Shown here in pieces: positions 1-8,368 of a stretch of DNA of 52,319 nt. Positions within the stretch are counted from its first letter, which is position 1; each line of letters opens with the position of its first letter. The translations under genes were made by a program, and so were the position numbers. The stretch comes from Chthonomonadaceae bacterium. Its GTDB lineage: Bacteria > Armatimonadota > Chthonomonadetes > Chthonomonadales > Chthonomonadaceae. The stretch lies in assembly GCA_027450145.1 (NCBI GenBank), contig DAIDKH010000028.1:1-52319 (forward strand). Reading direction: 5' to 3'. The notes under the pieces were generated by a model. It did not search any database. It was not told the DNA's origin and saw only the letters and a list, made by a program, of their open reading frames with translations.

Positions 1-1038
1 ATTCTGGTCTGTCCCGGCTGGAAGGCGCCGGCGCAAGAGAACATGCTTAATTGGCTGTGCTCTGTCGGCCAGACTGAACGCGCGATATCGAGGTTTTGGC
101 GACCAATACTCGTGAGCGCATGCAATGACGAGCTGCACAATATCTCGTGTGCATACGGTTTTAAGGTGTTTCGCGAAGGTTTTCTCACAACTCGAACTGG
201 GTACCAGTTTGGGGTACCTACTGTTCCCCTAAGCGAGCTTTACAACGAGCCAGCAGCTGAGGCGATCCGCAGCCTGGGCGGAACAGTACGAACCAAAACT
301 GCCGTCAAGAGTATCACCTTTGACCGTGACAACCGCCGCGCCACAGGCGTAATACTCCAAAATGGCGAGATGATTTCAGCAAATTGGATAGTAAGCGCAC
401 TTCAGTGTGACCAAATTACGAGGCTGCTCCCTCCAGATTGCTTATCACCCGCCCACGAGTGGGAACAACTGGCAGGTATACCTCTCGTACCCATAATGGG
501 AGTACATCTTTGGTTCGATCGTCCTATCGAGATGCCTCCTGCTACGGCGTTGCTAGACCGATCATTTGAGTGGGTGTTCAATCGAAACTCTCTGTATCCC
601 AAGCTTAGTGGAGAACCTGCATTTTTGTCGCTGGTCATAAGCGCCTCGAGCAGGTTCGATACCGCTAGCCGTGAAGATGTGGTTGCATTGGCTTTGCGGG
701 AACTTGGTGATGCATTTCCAGCTATTGCCGACGCAGAATTGGTGCATAGTTCGGTGGTTCGTTGGCCTAAGGCTACCATTTCGCCGTCGTCCGACGTGCA
801 TTTAAAGCGTAGTGGGCCCTCAACACCTTACAGTAATGTAGTACTAGCCGGTGAGTGGACCAATACGGGGTGGCCGTCCACCATGGAGGGTGCCGCCATT
901 AGCGGAATCAATGCAGCGCACTACATCTTACAACAGAGTGGTATGCCGCTTACCCATAGGCCAGCACCCATGGCAGCAGAGGGAATTTCCCGTTTACTTA
1001 TGAAATTTGGCGAGTGGTGGTATCGAGGTCAACGATAG
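1..1038 (+). CDS. hpnE: Hydroxysqualene dehydroxylase-like FAD amine oxidase (5' truncated by window edge)
   Basis: The reading frame is open from base 1, so this is the C-terminal ~345 residues of a longer protein; the N-terminal FAD-binding GxGxxG motif lies outside the window. The fragment contains an FRPILVSACN-like segment (here FWRPILVSACN), VPLSELY, and the C-terminal FAD-contact motif LAGEWTNTGWPSTMEGA. This combination is typical of HpnE, the phytoene-desaturase-related enzyme that converts hydroxysqualene to squalene on the way to hopanoids. A phytoene or other carotenoid desaturase is the alternative; the GWP-TMEGA ending favours HpnE. The ankyrin-repeat gene follows 6 bases after the stop, so the two are probably co-transcribed. 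Other hpn genes, if present, would lie to the left of the window. Confidence 0.75.
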   Translation: MLVCPGWKAPAQENMLNWLCSVGQTERAISRFWRPILVSACNDELHNISCAYGFKVFREGFLTTRTGYQFGVPTVPLSELYNEPAAEAIRSLGGTVRTKTAVKSITFDRDNRRATGVILQNGEMISANWIVSALQCDQITRLLPPDCLSPAHEWEQLAGIPLVPIMGVHLWFDRPIEMPPATALLDRSFEWVFNRNSLYPKLSGEPAFLSLVISASSRFDTASREDVVALALRELGDAFPAIADAELVHSSVVRWPKATISPSSDVHLKRSGPSTPYSNVVLAGEWTNTGWPSTMEGAAISGINAAHYILQQSGMPLTHRPAPMAAEGISRLLMKFGEWWYRGQR

Positions 1039-1044
1039 AATAGG

Positions 1045-1959
1045 ATGTGGATTCGCAAGGAGCGTTTCTATTTGAGCACAAATTCACAACACCGTAAAAC
1101 TCGTAGTGTGCATGAACCTGCGTTTGGACAGTCGGAAAATTTTGCTGGCAGGAACAGGAAGCGCCCATTAACCGGGGCGGCACTGATTGTCCTATGCACC
1201 CTGGCACTGGCAAGCGCAGCCGTCGTGCCTCACATTCGCCAGTGGATGGCAGATCGGGCGCTAATACGCGCCATTAACCAGCGGGACACCGATGGTGTTC
1301 TTGCCGCTATCGGCGATGGTGCTAACGTGAATGAGGTCGTGCCCGGCCCGCTTCGCAAGCCTACGCCTGCCGTTTATTATCACAACGCGCTTAGAGGTGC
1401 TCTTCACGGTAACCGACAACCACGCGCTACTCCGCTAATGCTAGCGGTGATTGCGGGCAATGCGCAGAATGTGCGCCTGCTACTGCAACATGGCGCTCAA
1501 GTAAACGCAACCGATGAATACGGATTTACTGCCCTGTTCATGGCGATATCCGAACGACGCCCCGACCTTACTCAGATGTTGCTGAAGGCGGGCAGTGACC
1601 CCAACAGCGCTAATCAGATGGGCATGCCACCGTTAAGCTGGGCACTTATGATGAGTGATGATGGCAGCGCTAAGGAGCTTGTTGAGCGTGGGGCCGACGT
1701 GAACAAGCCGGATCCCGACGGGAGGCCACCAATTTATCTTGCCACCCTTGAAAACAGTGTGCCAATGACCCGCTTGCTGTTGGACAGCGGAGTTACTCCC
1801 GATGCGCCATTTCACGGATTTACGTCATTGCACTTGGCGGTAATGCAACGAAACAGACAAATTGCGCGCCTGTTACTGCTTGCTGGTGCACAACCTGTTG
1901 ATAATGCGGTACTCTATCATCTGGTTGATCAACATACGGTAAGTAGGCGACACGTATAG
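1045..1959 (+). CDS. Membrane-anchored ankyrin-repeat protein
   Basis: 304 residues. A basic N-terminus is followed by one hydrophobic segment (about residues 43-61), then roughly six ankyrin repeats from about residue 76 to the end. The repeats show the usual signatures: ATPLMLAVIAGN, VRLLLQHGAQVNATDEYG, MTRLLLDSGV, FTSLHLAVMQRN. A single-pass protein with the repeats on one side of the membrane is likely, acting as a protein-binding scaffold; the partner is unknown. The first ATG has no convincing ribosome-binding site (a GAGG lies 16 bases upstream), so the start is uncertain, but no later ATG precedes the membrane segment. It starts 6 bases after the hpnE-like stop, and a small hairpin overlaps its own stop codon. 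Confidence 0.8.
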   Translation: MWIRKERFYLSTNSQHRKTRSVHEPAFGQSENFAGRNRKRPLTGAALIVLCTLALASAAVVPHIRQWMADRALIRAINQRDTDGVLAAIGDGANVNEVVPGPLRKPTPAVYYHNALRGALHGNRQPRATPLMLAVIAGNAQNVRLLLQHGAQVNATDEYGFTALFMAISERRPDLTQMLLKAGSDPNSANQMGMPPLSWALMMSDDGSAKELVERGADVNKPDPDGRPPIYLATLENSVPMTRLLLDSGVTPDAPFHGFTSLHLAVMQRNRQIARLLLLAGAQPVDNAVLYHLVDQHTVSRRHV

Positions 1960-1968
1960 GTGTCGTTT
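1948..1968 (+). terminator. Weak rho-independent-like hairpin overlapping the ankyrin stop
   Basis: CGACAC (1948-1953) and GTGTCG (1960-1965) form a 6-bp stem with a 6-base loop that contains the TAG stop, followed by TTTATTT. The stem is short, so function is uncertain. Confidence 0.3.
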
Positions 1969-2279
1969 ATTTGGGTAAATTAAATCACCTGCATAACGAC
2001 AATTATAGACAACAAAGCATCATTTATCGCAGCAAAGGACCGTTGCTGTGACGTATTGATCTCAGTTTTACGTACAATGATAGGCACTAAGAAGGTTAAA
2101 CTCGCAATTGCGTCAGCAGACACATCGCATTATCCCGATGTATTCTAAGTAGAGGCAAACTGACCTTCATATGCTGAATTCTATTTTACGAACATCGTAC
2201 TGCAATACTGGGTTTCATTGAAATTTTCCAACTAGAGTCCCCTGCTAAATGGGTGACCACCAGGGAGGTATTATAATAC
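1960..2279 (+). promoter_or_regulatory. Intergenic region ahead of the ABC exporter genes
   Basis: 320 bases without a supportable ORF. The 3' end carries a strong ribosome-binding site, GGGAGG (2263-2268), 11 bases before the ATG at 2280. A TACAAT hexamer at 2073-2078 could be a -10 box, but no good -35 box stands 16-18 bases before it. The promoter of the exporter operon should be in this stretch; its position is not resolved. Confidence 0.35.
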
Positions 2280-3224
2280 ATGGCTACTGCGATCTCCATC
2301 CAGGGCCTGACCAAGAAGTATGTGGATGTCTGGGCGAAACAAGAAGTCGTCGCTGTCAACAACCTCAATCTAGAGGTTCAGGAAGGCGAGATTTTTGGTT
2401 TTCTAGGCCGCAATGGCGCCGGTAAGACGACCACAATAAAGATGCTGCTCGGTCTAATCTTTCCCACCGCCGGCGACGCCACTCTGCTTGGCAAGCCGAT
2501 GGGCGATAACGTCGTAAAAAGCATGATCTCCTACCTTCCGGAGGAGACCTATTTTTATGACTCTATGTCCGCGTGGGATCTGCTGGATTTTTATGGTCGA
2601 CTGTTCCGAATCCCAGGTGCAGAGCGGCAACGACGGATCAAGCTTTCACTAGAGAAGGTACGCCTGCAACCCGAGGCCTGGCGGCGCAACATCCGCGGCT
2701 ATTCCAAGGGCATGCGGCAGAGAACAGGCATTGCCCAGGCTTTGATTAACGATCCAAAGGTCCTATTCCTCGACGAACCGACTTCCGGCCTCGATCCTAT
2801 TGCTCATGCAGAGCTGCGCGACATTGTTGCCAGCCTAAAAGATGAGGGTAAAACGGTTTTCCTCTCATCGCACCAATTAGCAGACGTAGAACTCATCTGT
2901 TCGCGCGTCGCTATTATCCATAGAGGTAAGCTGCTGCGCACGGGGCAAATAACCGACCTTACAGCCGGAGAGCGCACCGAGATTGTGGTGAAAGGTGCAG
3001 GGTTGACGAACGGCACACTGCAGAACCTTCGCGCAATCACTCCAGATATTGAACAGCTGGAAGAGATGCAGGCACTGAAGCTGTTTAGCGAGGACGACAA
3101 CCAGACCAGCGCAGTCATTGATCTGGTTAGAAACGCCAAAGGAAGCGTTATATCGGTCGTACCGCATAAGCGCACGCTGGAACAGATCTTTGTTGAGACG
3201 GTGCGAAAAGAGGAGGGTCTGTAA
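2280..3224 (+). CDS. ABC transporter ATP-binding protein
   Basis: 314 residues, cytoplasmic ATPase subunit of an ABC exporter. Visible motifs are Walker A GRNGAGKT (43-50), the signature YSKGMRQR (from 141), Walker B VLFLDEP (161-167), D-loop SGLDP and the switch histidine in SSHQL (about 198). The C-terminal ~90 residues after the nucleotide-binding domain match the extension of the CcmA/COG1131 class (NatA-like, antibiotic, lipid or polysaccharide exporters). A clear GGGAGG ribosome-binding site supports the ATG. The stop is directly followed by the ATG of the permease, so the two subunits form one complex. The substrate cannot be read from the sequence. Confidence 0.93.
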   Translation: MATAISIQGLTKKYVDVWAKQEVVAVNNLNLEVQEGEIFGFLGRNGAGKTTTIKMLLGLIFPTAGDATLLGKPMGDNVVKSMISYLPEETYFYDSMSAWDLLDFYGRLFRIPGAERQRRIKLSLEKVRLQPEAWRRNIRGYSKGMRQRTGIAQALINDPKVLFLDEPTSGLDPIAHAELRDIVASLKDEGKTVFLSSHQLADVELICSRVAIIHRGKLLRTGQITDLTAGERTEIVVKGAGLTNGTLQNLRAITPDIEQLEEMQALKLFSEDDNQTSAVIDLVRNAKGSVISVVPHKRTLEQIFVETVRKEEGL

Positions 3225-3998
3225 ATGGGTGTTATCTACGCAATCGCCCGCCAAACTGTGCGCGAGGCTTTGCGCCGTAAGATCATGTGGATCTTTCTCG
3301 TCATTGGCGTTTTTCTCATCTCTCTAGGCCCAGTTTTCGGGTTTTTAAGCCCTAAAGACAGTCAGACAGTTTTGCGAAGTCTTGGGCTCGCAGCAATCCT
3401 ACTGGCCGGTCTCTTCATTACCATCGTGACATGCATCTACCTGATTCCGGTAGAAATTGAAAGAAGAACCATCTACACGGTACTCAGTAAGCCTGTCCAA
3501 CGCTATGAGTTTCTTCTTGGCAAGTTTCTGGGCGGCTTTTTTACGGTGTTCATCAATATTGCTGCCATGGGCGTAGTCTTTTTGGCAATGCTCTATTTTC
3601 AGGAAGGGCACCACATCGCACCAGAGATGGCGCGAGGAGTTATGCTAACGTTCTTCCAGATGTTGTTACTTGCCGCAATCACGATCTTTTTCTCAACAAT
3701 TACAACTCCGGTAGTGAACTTCTTTCTGTCGTTTGGAGTTTTTCTTGTTGGAAACCTAAGTTCGGTCACGGATACTCTCACCACCTCGCACAACAAAATT
3801 GCGCACGGTGTGGGACAGTTCATATACTACATCCTGCCGCAATTTGGAAACTTCAATGTTCAGAACCGACTCATTCATCCCGACGAGAGTATCGTGAACA
3901 TGAACGTGTACATCATACACAATATCTTCTACTCTCTGGCGTACTCTGCCGTCGTGCTGGCTGTCGCGATCATCCTGTTTGATCGTCGCGAGGTATGA
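3225..3998 (+). CDS. ABC transporter permease, ABC-2 type
   Basis: 257 residues with about six hydrophobic segments (about 21-42, 55-75, 95-125, 140-160, 165-182, 233-252). Between the second and third lies ERRTIYTVLSKPVQRYEFLLGK, the hallmark of ABC-2/COG1277 permeases (the E-R-R/K-x-G/T-T...PV-R-x-E/F...K motif of the coupling helix). It begins on the base after the ATPase stop, with GAGGAGG just before it, and is followed one base later by the next ATG. It should dimerise in the inner membrane and work with the preceding ATPase. The spacing indicates a single three-gene transcription unit. Confidence 0.9.
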   Translation: MGVIYAIARQTVREALRRKIMWIFLVIGVFLISLGPVFGFLSPKDSQTVLRSLGLAAILLAGLFITIVTCIYLIPVEIERRTIYTVLSKPVQRYEFLLGKFLGGFFTVFINIAAMGVVFLAMLYFQEGHHIAPEMARGVMLTFFQMLLLAAITIFFSTITTPVVNFFLSFGVFLVGNLSSVTDTLTTSHNKIAHGVGQFIYYILPQFGNFNVQNRLIHPDESIVNMNVYIIHNIFYSLAYSAVVLAVAIILFDRREV

Positions 3999-3999
3999 T

Positions 4000-5517
4000 A
4001 TGACCAATTCTTCTCCAGCACCTAAGGTAAGTGGCGGCAAGATTTACCCTGCCTCCGTCAAGAACCGCGCTTACGTACTGGCAGGGGTTGCATTGATCAT
4101 GTATCTTGTTTCGTTGCGCGTTCAAGCCACTATACTACCCATGCGCAACAAGATGCAAGAGACCAAGAATGCTACACGAGTTATTGGTGGGCTTAACAAT
4201 GAGTTTCTATTGTTGCCTCTGTTAGGTTTCCGCGAGGCGGCTGCGGGCTTGTTGTGGGTGCGCTGCGACCAGTTTTTCGATAGCGGCGATTACGATGCTA
4301 TTCTGCCACTGGTTCGTGTTATCACTTGGCTGGATCCCCATGACTCCAACGTCTACGTCACAGGTGCGTGGCACATGGCGTATAACTTCACTGACTCGCA
4401 GGAGCGCTCGGATCGCAGGTACATCTATCCTTCCCAAGCACTGTTAACAGAGGGTATCCAGAACAATATGTTCATACCTGATGTTAAGTTCGAAAAGGGA
4501 TGGGAAAATTTTGACAAAATCAAAAACTTCCCCGAGGCTGCAGCGGCGTTCCAGTTAGCTATCGACACTCCACCCAACCGGAATAACCATGATTCCTGGC
4601 CACAGGGTGCACCGCTGAAAACGTGGCACATTCTTGCACATACCTACGAGAAAATGGGACGGATACCAGACGCCATAAACGTGTGGCACGAGGCAATGAG
4701 CATTAGTGCGTCGCGTATCAAGAGCCATGGTGGGCGAACAAAGGACTTTTCTGACTGGATGCTTCGCCAGGCGGAATTACATAATCTGCAAGAGGAGTAC
4801 CAGCGCTTTCATAACCGGTACACCGCCACGGGGCACGATCACGTAAATCCATCCAAATATCCGGGGGTTCAGTTCCCATTTGGCGGCTCCAACAAGCCGG
4901 GGCCATGGAACGTACACATTACCAACAAGATCACCGTGGTACGCCCGAAGGTTCTCCAGTTCACTGGTACTTTCAACAGTGCAGACGGAGCTCGTGTTGA
5001 CGTTCTAATTGAGGATTGGAACTACAAACCGCATATTGACAAGGATACCAGCACGGCATTCGCGGTGGATCCCAATCAGACAATACTGATGGACTCCATT
5101 GCTGTGCGCAAGGATGCGTATGATAGGCAGATGGATATGAGCAAGGATCCAAAGATGTACAGCTTTGCTCATAATTACTACCGAATTGTCGTAAGCTACG
5201 ATCCACGTACCACTGCACCCACCATGCAAGACAGGTTTGGCTGGAGTGGTGAAGGTATGACCGACGACAATCCTGACAGGCTGATTGTTGATTACACACC
5301 GGGGCAGATGGCCAACAAGTATATTGATGGCTTCGGGGCGACTGGCCCAATCTGGGATCCGGCAATTGCGCCGTGGCCGCAATACACCCAACCGAAACGC
5401 ATGTTGATGATTACGTACAAAGTGAGCCGCGATCAAATCATGGGGCGAAGCCCGATTACAGACGCGAATATTGTACCAAATAAGATCATGCCGCTTGGTC
5501 CGGGCATGCTACCGTAA
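4000..5517 (+). CDS. Membrane-anchored TPR-like protein of unknown function, linked to the ABC exporter
   Basis: 505 residues from ATG 4000, preferred over an upstream TTG at 3979 because GCGAGGT stands 6 bases ahead and the permease stop is one base before. One membrane segment (about 24-40) anchors it. Residues ~75-280 look like tetratricopeptide-type helical repeats (NFPEAAAAFQLAIDTPP, KTWHILAHTYEKMGRIPDAINVWHEAM). The C-terminal half (about 300-480) looks like a beta-rich domain with many Asp, Pro and Tyr. I do not recognise the family. Its place as third gene of the unit suggests an accessory component on the far side of the membrane from the ATPase, perhaps in export or envelope assembly. 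That role is inference from context. Confidence 0.7.
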   Translation: MTNSSPAPKVSGGKIYPASVKNRAYVLAGVALIMYLVSLRVQATILPMRNKMQETKNATRVIGGLNNEFLLLPLLGFREAAAGLLWVRCDQFFDSGDYDAILPLVRVITWLDPHDSNVYVTGAWHMAYNFTDSQERSDRRYIYPSQALLTEGIQNNMFIPDVKFEKGWENFDKIKNFPEAAAAFQLAIDTPPNRNNHDSWPQGAPLKTWHILAHTYEKMGRIPDAINVWHEAMSISASRIKSHGGRTKDFSDWMLRQAELHNLQEEYQRFHNRYTATGHDHVNPSKYPGVQFPFGGSNKPGPWNVHITNKITVVRPKVLQFTGTFNSADGARVDVLIEDWNYKPHIDKDTSTAFAVDPNQTILMDSIAVRKDAYDRQMDMSKDPKMYSFAHNYYRIVVSYDPRTTAPTMQDRFGWSGEGMTDDNPDRLIVDYTPGQMANKYIDGFGATGPIWDPAIAPWPQYTQPKRMLMITYKVSRDQIMGRSPITDANIVPNKIMPLGPGMLP

Positions 5518-5535
5518 AGAGTACGGCGTAGAACT

Positions 5536-5580
5536 AAAAAGGCGAGGAGGTTGTATCATTACAGCCTCCTCGCCTTTATT
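5536..5580. terminator. Strong bidirectional rho-independent terminator
   Basis: GGCGAGGAGG (5541-5550) pairs with CCTCCTCGCC (5565-5574), and the stem continues inward (one G-U, then TGTA/TACA) to a 4-base TCAT loop. A-tracts precede it and T-tracts follow it, so it can stop both the + strand ABC unit (ending 5517) and the - strand phosphomutase gene (ending 5642). Confidence 0.9.
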
Positions 5581-5641
5581 TCAACACAAGGTCTAACGTG
5601 TTGCGGCGATAGATAGAATACGTGGATTCCTATGATCCAGC

Positions 5642-6823
5642 CTACGCGAAGAGCATCTCCATGAGATATTCGCCGCGGGGTACCATCACCATGGGTTTGA
5701 CATGCACGCTTTCGTCAAACAGAACGTTGCTGTTGTGGGTTGGCTTTTGAGAGTCGTAGAAAAGAAATGGTACGGGACCATAGCCATGCTTGGTAGTAGA
5801 CACAGGAGTCATGTGGTCGGGTACTACTATCAGCCTCCAATCACTACCTGTAAAGTGAGAGACCAACGGTCCTACGATCTCTCGGTCGATCGCTTCTATT
5901 GCCTTTACCTTTTCTTCCGCGCTGCCAGCGTGTCCGGCTTCATCCGGGGCCTCTACATGAATCCATACGAACTCATTAGTTCGCGAAGCCTCTATGGCGT
6001 ATCGCGCCTTCGCTGAGTAATCAGTATCGAAGTACCCCGTTGCTCCAGGCACGGTAAGCACATTCAACCCACAGAGTTTACCAAGACCCTTTACAACGTC
6101 TACAGCGCCCACCAATGCTCCTGTGCAGCCACGAATCTGCTGAAACGGGCGCATAATCGGTGTTTTACCGGGAGACCAGGGCCATAAGGTGTTGGCAGGG
6201 GCAAGGCCAGCCGCTCTGCGCCTAACATTGATAGGATGATCGTTTAGCAAGGATTGCGACCGGCGAATAAAATCGATAAGCTCATCGGCATAATCGCCCT
6301 GCGGCAGTATCGCCTCCAACGCCACCCCCATGTTCTCGTGCGGTGCCTGGGTAGTTACATTAGCAGAGCCACCGCGCCAAGTGAGGATGTGCCTGTAGGA
6401 AATTCCGGGATAGAGCGTTTGCTGCGGCGAGCACAGTTCCTGCTGCGCCAGGGTAACAAGTTCATGCGCTTCTTCTGTAGAGATATGGCCGGAGCTGTAG
6501 TCTATGAGTTTATCGGTGCTTGCGGTGATAAGAGAGCATCGAAAGGCGACGTCCTCCTGATTGAGCACAATATCCATTGCGGCGGCTTCTACTGGACCAC
6601 GGCCGGTGTAGTACTCCGACGGATTATAGCCGAGAAGAGCCATATTCGCCGCATCACTGCCAGGATACATCTCCAACGGTGTAACTTGCACAGAGCCGAT
6701 GGTGCTTACAGCTGCCAGAGCATCTAGGTTAGGTGTACGAGCCGCTTGAAGAGGTGTTTGCCCATTTAGCTCCTGCAAAGGCAAGTCTGCCGCTCCGTCT
6801 GGTACAAGAAGTATATGTTTCAT
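5642..6823 (-). CDS. apgM: Cofactor-independent phosphoglycerate mutase, archaeal type / proposed homoserine kinase
   Basis: 393 residues, alkaline-phosphatase superfamily (COG3635 type). The N-terminal metal motif LLVPDGAAD, the putative nucleophile in YPGSDAANMALLGY (Ser about 56) and the C-terminal metal motif VVPDHMTPVSTTKHGYGPVPF are all present, and the length fits. In archaea the family interconverts 2- and 3-phosphoglycerate. Many bacterial members are instead annotated as a proposed homoserine kinase because they sit near threonine genes. Here homoserine dehydrogenase is only 1.5 kb away, which favours the second role, though it is on the other strand. No ribosome-binding site is visible; a TATAAT lies 6 bases before the ATG, so the message may be leaderless. 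A strong terminator follows. Confidence 0.85.
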   Translation of the reverse strand: MKHILLVPDGAADLPLQELNGQTPLQAARTPNLDALAAVSTIGSVQVTPLEMYPGSDAANMALLGYNPSEYYTGRGPVEAAAMDIVLNQEDVAFRCSLITASTDKLIDYSSGHISTEEAHELVTLAQQELCSPQQTLYPGISYRHILTWRGGSANVTTQAPHENMGVALEAILPQGDYADELIDFIRRSQSLLNDHPINVRRRAAGLAPANTLWPWSPGKTPIMRPFQQIRGCTGALVGAVDVVKGLGKLCGLNVLTVPGATGYFDTDYSAKARYAIEASRTNEFVWIHVEAPDEAGHAGSAEEKVKAIEAIDREIVGPLVSHFTGSDWRLIVVPDHMTPVSTTKHGYGPVPFLFYDSQKPTHNSNVLFDESVHVKPMVMVPRGEYLMEMLFA

Positions 6824-6826
6824 GGC

Positions 6827-6857
6827 AAAATTATACCCCGGCGGTTTACTGCCGGGG
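6827..6857 (-). terminator. Terminator of the PEP-CTERM-like gene, abutting the apgM start
   Basis: On the minus strand CCCCGGC (6857-6851) and GCCGGGG (6842-6836) form a perfect 7-bp GC stem with an 8-base loop, followed by TATAATTTT. It lies about 44 bases after the stop of the preceding minus-strand gene. The same TATAAT (6835-6830) is placed like a -10 box for the apgM start at 6823. Confidence 0.7.
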
Positions 6858-6900
6858 CGGGCGCAGGCTGCCAGTTATGTCAGCCTAAGTTCACTGCAAT

Positions 6901-7569
6901 TCAGCTAACTTGGACTTTACGCCGGCGCAAACTAAAGAACACCGGTGCGGTGCAAACCATAGCCAGCAAACCGGTGATGGATGAGGCCTCTGGCACCGGG
7001 GGAGGCACGGTGTAGCCGTTGATGACTACATTTGCATGATTAAAAGCAGGATCGTTAGACGTACCTTGCAGGACTGCATACCAGGCACCAATGTCGAGAT
7101 CCGCTGAGCCTGGCTGTTGGCGGAAAAGAAAACACTCCTCACCGTTAGATACATACCCAGAAACGGACCACGGTACATATGGCTTGCCTGTGGCAGCGTT
7201 AATTTTGGGGTCGGTAACCGAATTCATATTGATGGTTCCCGTATATCCAAAGCACACTTGAACCGCTACCACCGGGGAGGTCAGACCTGTTATCGGATTT
7301 ACTACGTCACCATTAATCTGCAGGCCGTAGTTTGGTGATGAGCTTGTAGGCTCGAACGTCGATCCCGTAATCGCTTGGCCATTATCCAGGGTTGAGTATG
7401 TGGTTAATGATTTGATCGTCAATGTATTAGGATCTACTGTAGTGGGCATGAGCCAGTTGAGAGTGGCTGACCCGTCGCCACCACCGCCAAGGGTTAGCGC
7501 TTTGGCGGTAGAGGGCGCCAGAGCGATACAGCTCACGCCCAGTAAGATAGCAGTAACAAATTTCGGCAC
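6901..7569 (-). CDS. PEP-CTERM-like exported surface protein
   Basis: 222 residues from the GTG at 7569, chosen because GGAG stands 8 bases upstream and because translation then begins with a standard signal peptide (KFVTAILLGVSCIALAPSTAKA). The middle is Gly/Thr/Asn-rich and beta-like with no recognised catalytic motif. The end carries the sorting signal: VPPPVPEASS, a hydrophobic stretch, then SLRRRK. The motif reads PEA rather than PEP, but hydrophobic span plus arginine cluster is the PEP-CTERM plan, in which an exosortase removes the tail and the protein is delivered to the surface or extracellular matrix. No exosortase is in the window. A GC-rich terminator follows the gene. Confidence 0.75.
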   Translation of the reverse strand: MPKFVTAILLGVSCIALAPSTAKALTLGGGGDGSATLNWLMPTTVDPNTLTIKSLTTYSTLDNGQAITGSTFEPTSSSPNYGLQINGDVVNPITGLTSPVVAVQVCFGYTGTINMNSVTDPKINAATGKPYVPWSVSGYVSNGEECFLFRQQPGSADLDIGAWYAVLQGTSNDPAFNHANVVINGYTVPPPVPEASSITGLLAMVCTAPVFFSLRRRKVQVS

Positions 7570-7840
7570 GGTTGTATCTCCAAATATGGCAGATGAACTT
7601 AGCCACGGCATAATTAAGCAATATAATTATTTAACTCGTAAAAATCCACGAGAAAATCGAAATTATACGCGTTGGCTTAAATAGTTGTGGATGCATAATC
7701 TATGCCAAATACCGCAATTGTTCCAGCTTATGTGTTTAAGCTACAAATTTAAACACTCTAGGTAGAGCTAATCGGCCCCGCACGGTTTTGGGGTATACTC
7801 CCTAAGCTAGCTTGGTGCCCCTTGAAGCAGATGAGATTGG
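7570..7840. promoter_or_regulatory. Divergent promoter region between the PEP-CTERM-like gene and accB
   Basis: AT-rich 271-base spacer between divergent genes. TATACT at 7794-7799 is a plausible -10 box for accB, but the matching -35 is poor. The ribosome-binding site of the minus-strand gene (GGAG, 7581-7578) lies here. A 22-codon ORF starts at ATG 7831 and overlaps the accB start region. Confidence 0.4.
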
Positions 7841-7879
7841 GTGAGCTCGCGAAATCTATACAGGATGAAATGCGCCCAT

Positions 7880-8368
7880 ATGGCGATACTCGGATTTGAG
7901 CTGGAGGAAATTCAGCAACTTATAACCTTAATGGATCAGCAGCAGCTAAAAGAGCTGGTACTTGAAGAGGATGGCAGATATATTAGACTGAGGGGCTTTC
8001 ACTTCAAGCCTGCTCAAGTGGCTTCTCCGCAACCCCTAGTTCACCAGAGCGCGCGCCTGCAGATCGGGTCGTCGGAATTACCTCAATTACCTGCTGCGCG
8101 CCCCGATGAAGGTAACCTGGTTTCGCTAGTATCGCCCATGGTAGGCGTCTTTTATCGAAGCGAAAAACCCGGTGCACCGGCAATGGTAAACGTAGGTGAT
8201 CATGTTTCAGTTGATCAAACCGTCGGTATCCTGGAGGCGATGAAGGTCTTCTCGGAATTCAAGTCTGAACATGAGGGCGTTATCGTAAAGATACCAGTAG
8301 CCGATGGTCGTTTGGTACACACCGGCGACGTTTTGATGGTTCTAAGGAAAGATCAGGCCGGTTCATGA
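7880..8368 (+). CDS. accB: Biotin carboxyl carrier protein of acetyl-CoA carboxylase
   Basis: 162 residues from ATG 7880. The N-terminal helix (ELEEIQQLITLMDQQQLKEL) is typical of AccB, followed by a flexible Pro/Ala/Gln linker and the biotinyl domain. The biotin-accepting lysine is K122 in ILEAMKVFSEF, and SPMVGVFYRS marks the start of the lipoyl/biotinyl fold. It carries biotin between AccC and the carboxyltransferase in fatty-acid synthesis. The frame is open back to a GTG at 7841 and an ATG at 7865, giving up to 175 residues. None has a good ribosome-binding site (AGGA is 14 bases before 7880), so the start rests on where family resemblance begins. The stop overlaps the hom start (ATGA). 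accC is not adjacent. Confidence 0.88.
   Translation: MAILGFELEEIQQLITLMDQQQLKELVLEEDGRYIRLRGFHFKPAQVASPQPLVHQSARLQIGSSELPQLPAARPDEGNLVSLVSPMVGVFYRSEKPGAPAMVNVGDHVSVDQTVGILEAMKVFSEFKSEHEGVIVKIPVADGRLVHTGDVLMVLRKDQAGS

Noticed and set aside
402-801. Minus-strand frames of 79-125 codons opposite hpnE
   Set aside because: Shadows of a conserved enzyme on the other strand.
2272-2277. TATAAT two bases before the ABC ATPase start
   Set aside because: Too close to the ATG to be its -10 box, and a strong ribosome-binding site stands just before it, so the message must start further upstream.
4973-5436. Long minus-strand frames (130-143 codons) opposite the TPR-like gene
   Set aside because: They are antisense shadows of a well-supported gene and show no domain signatures.
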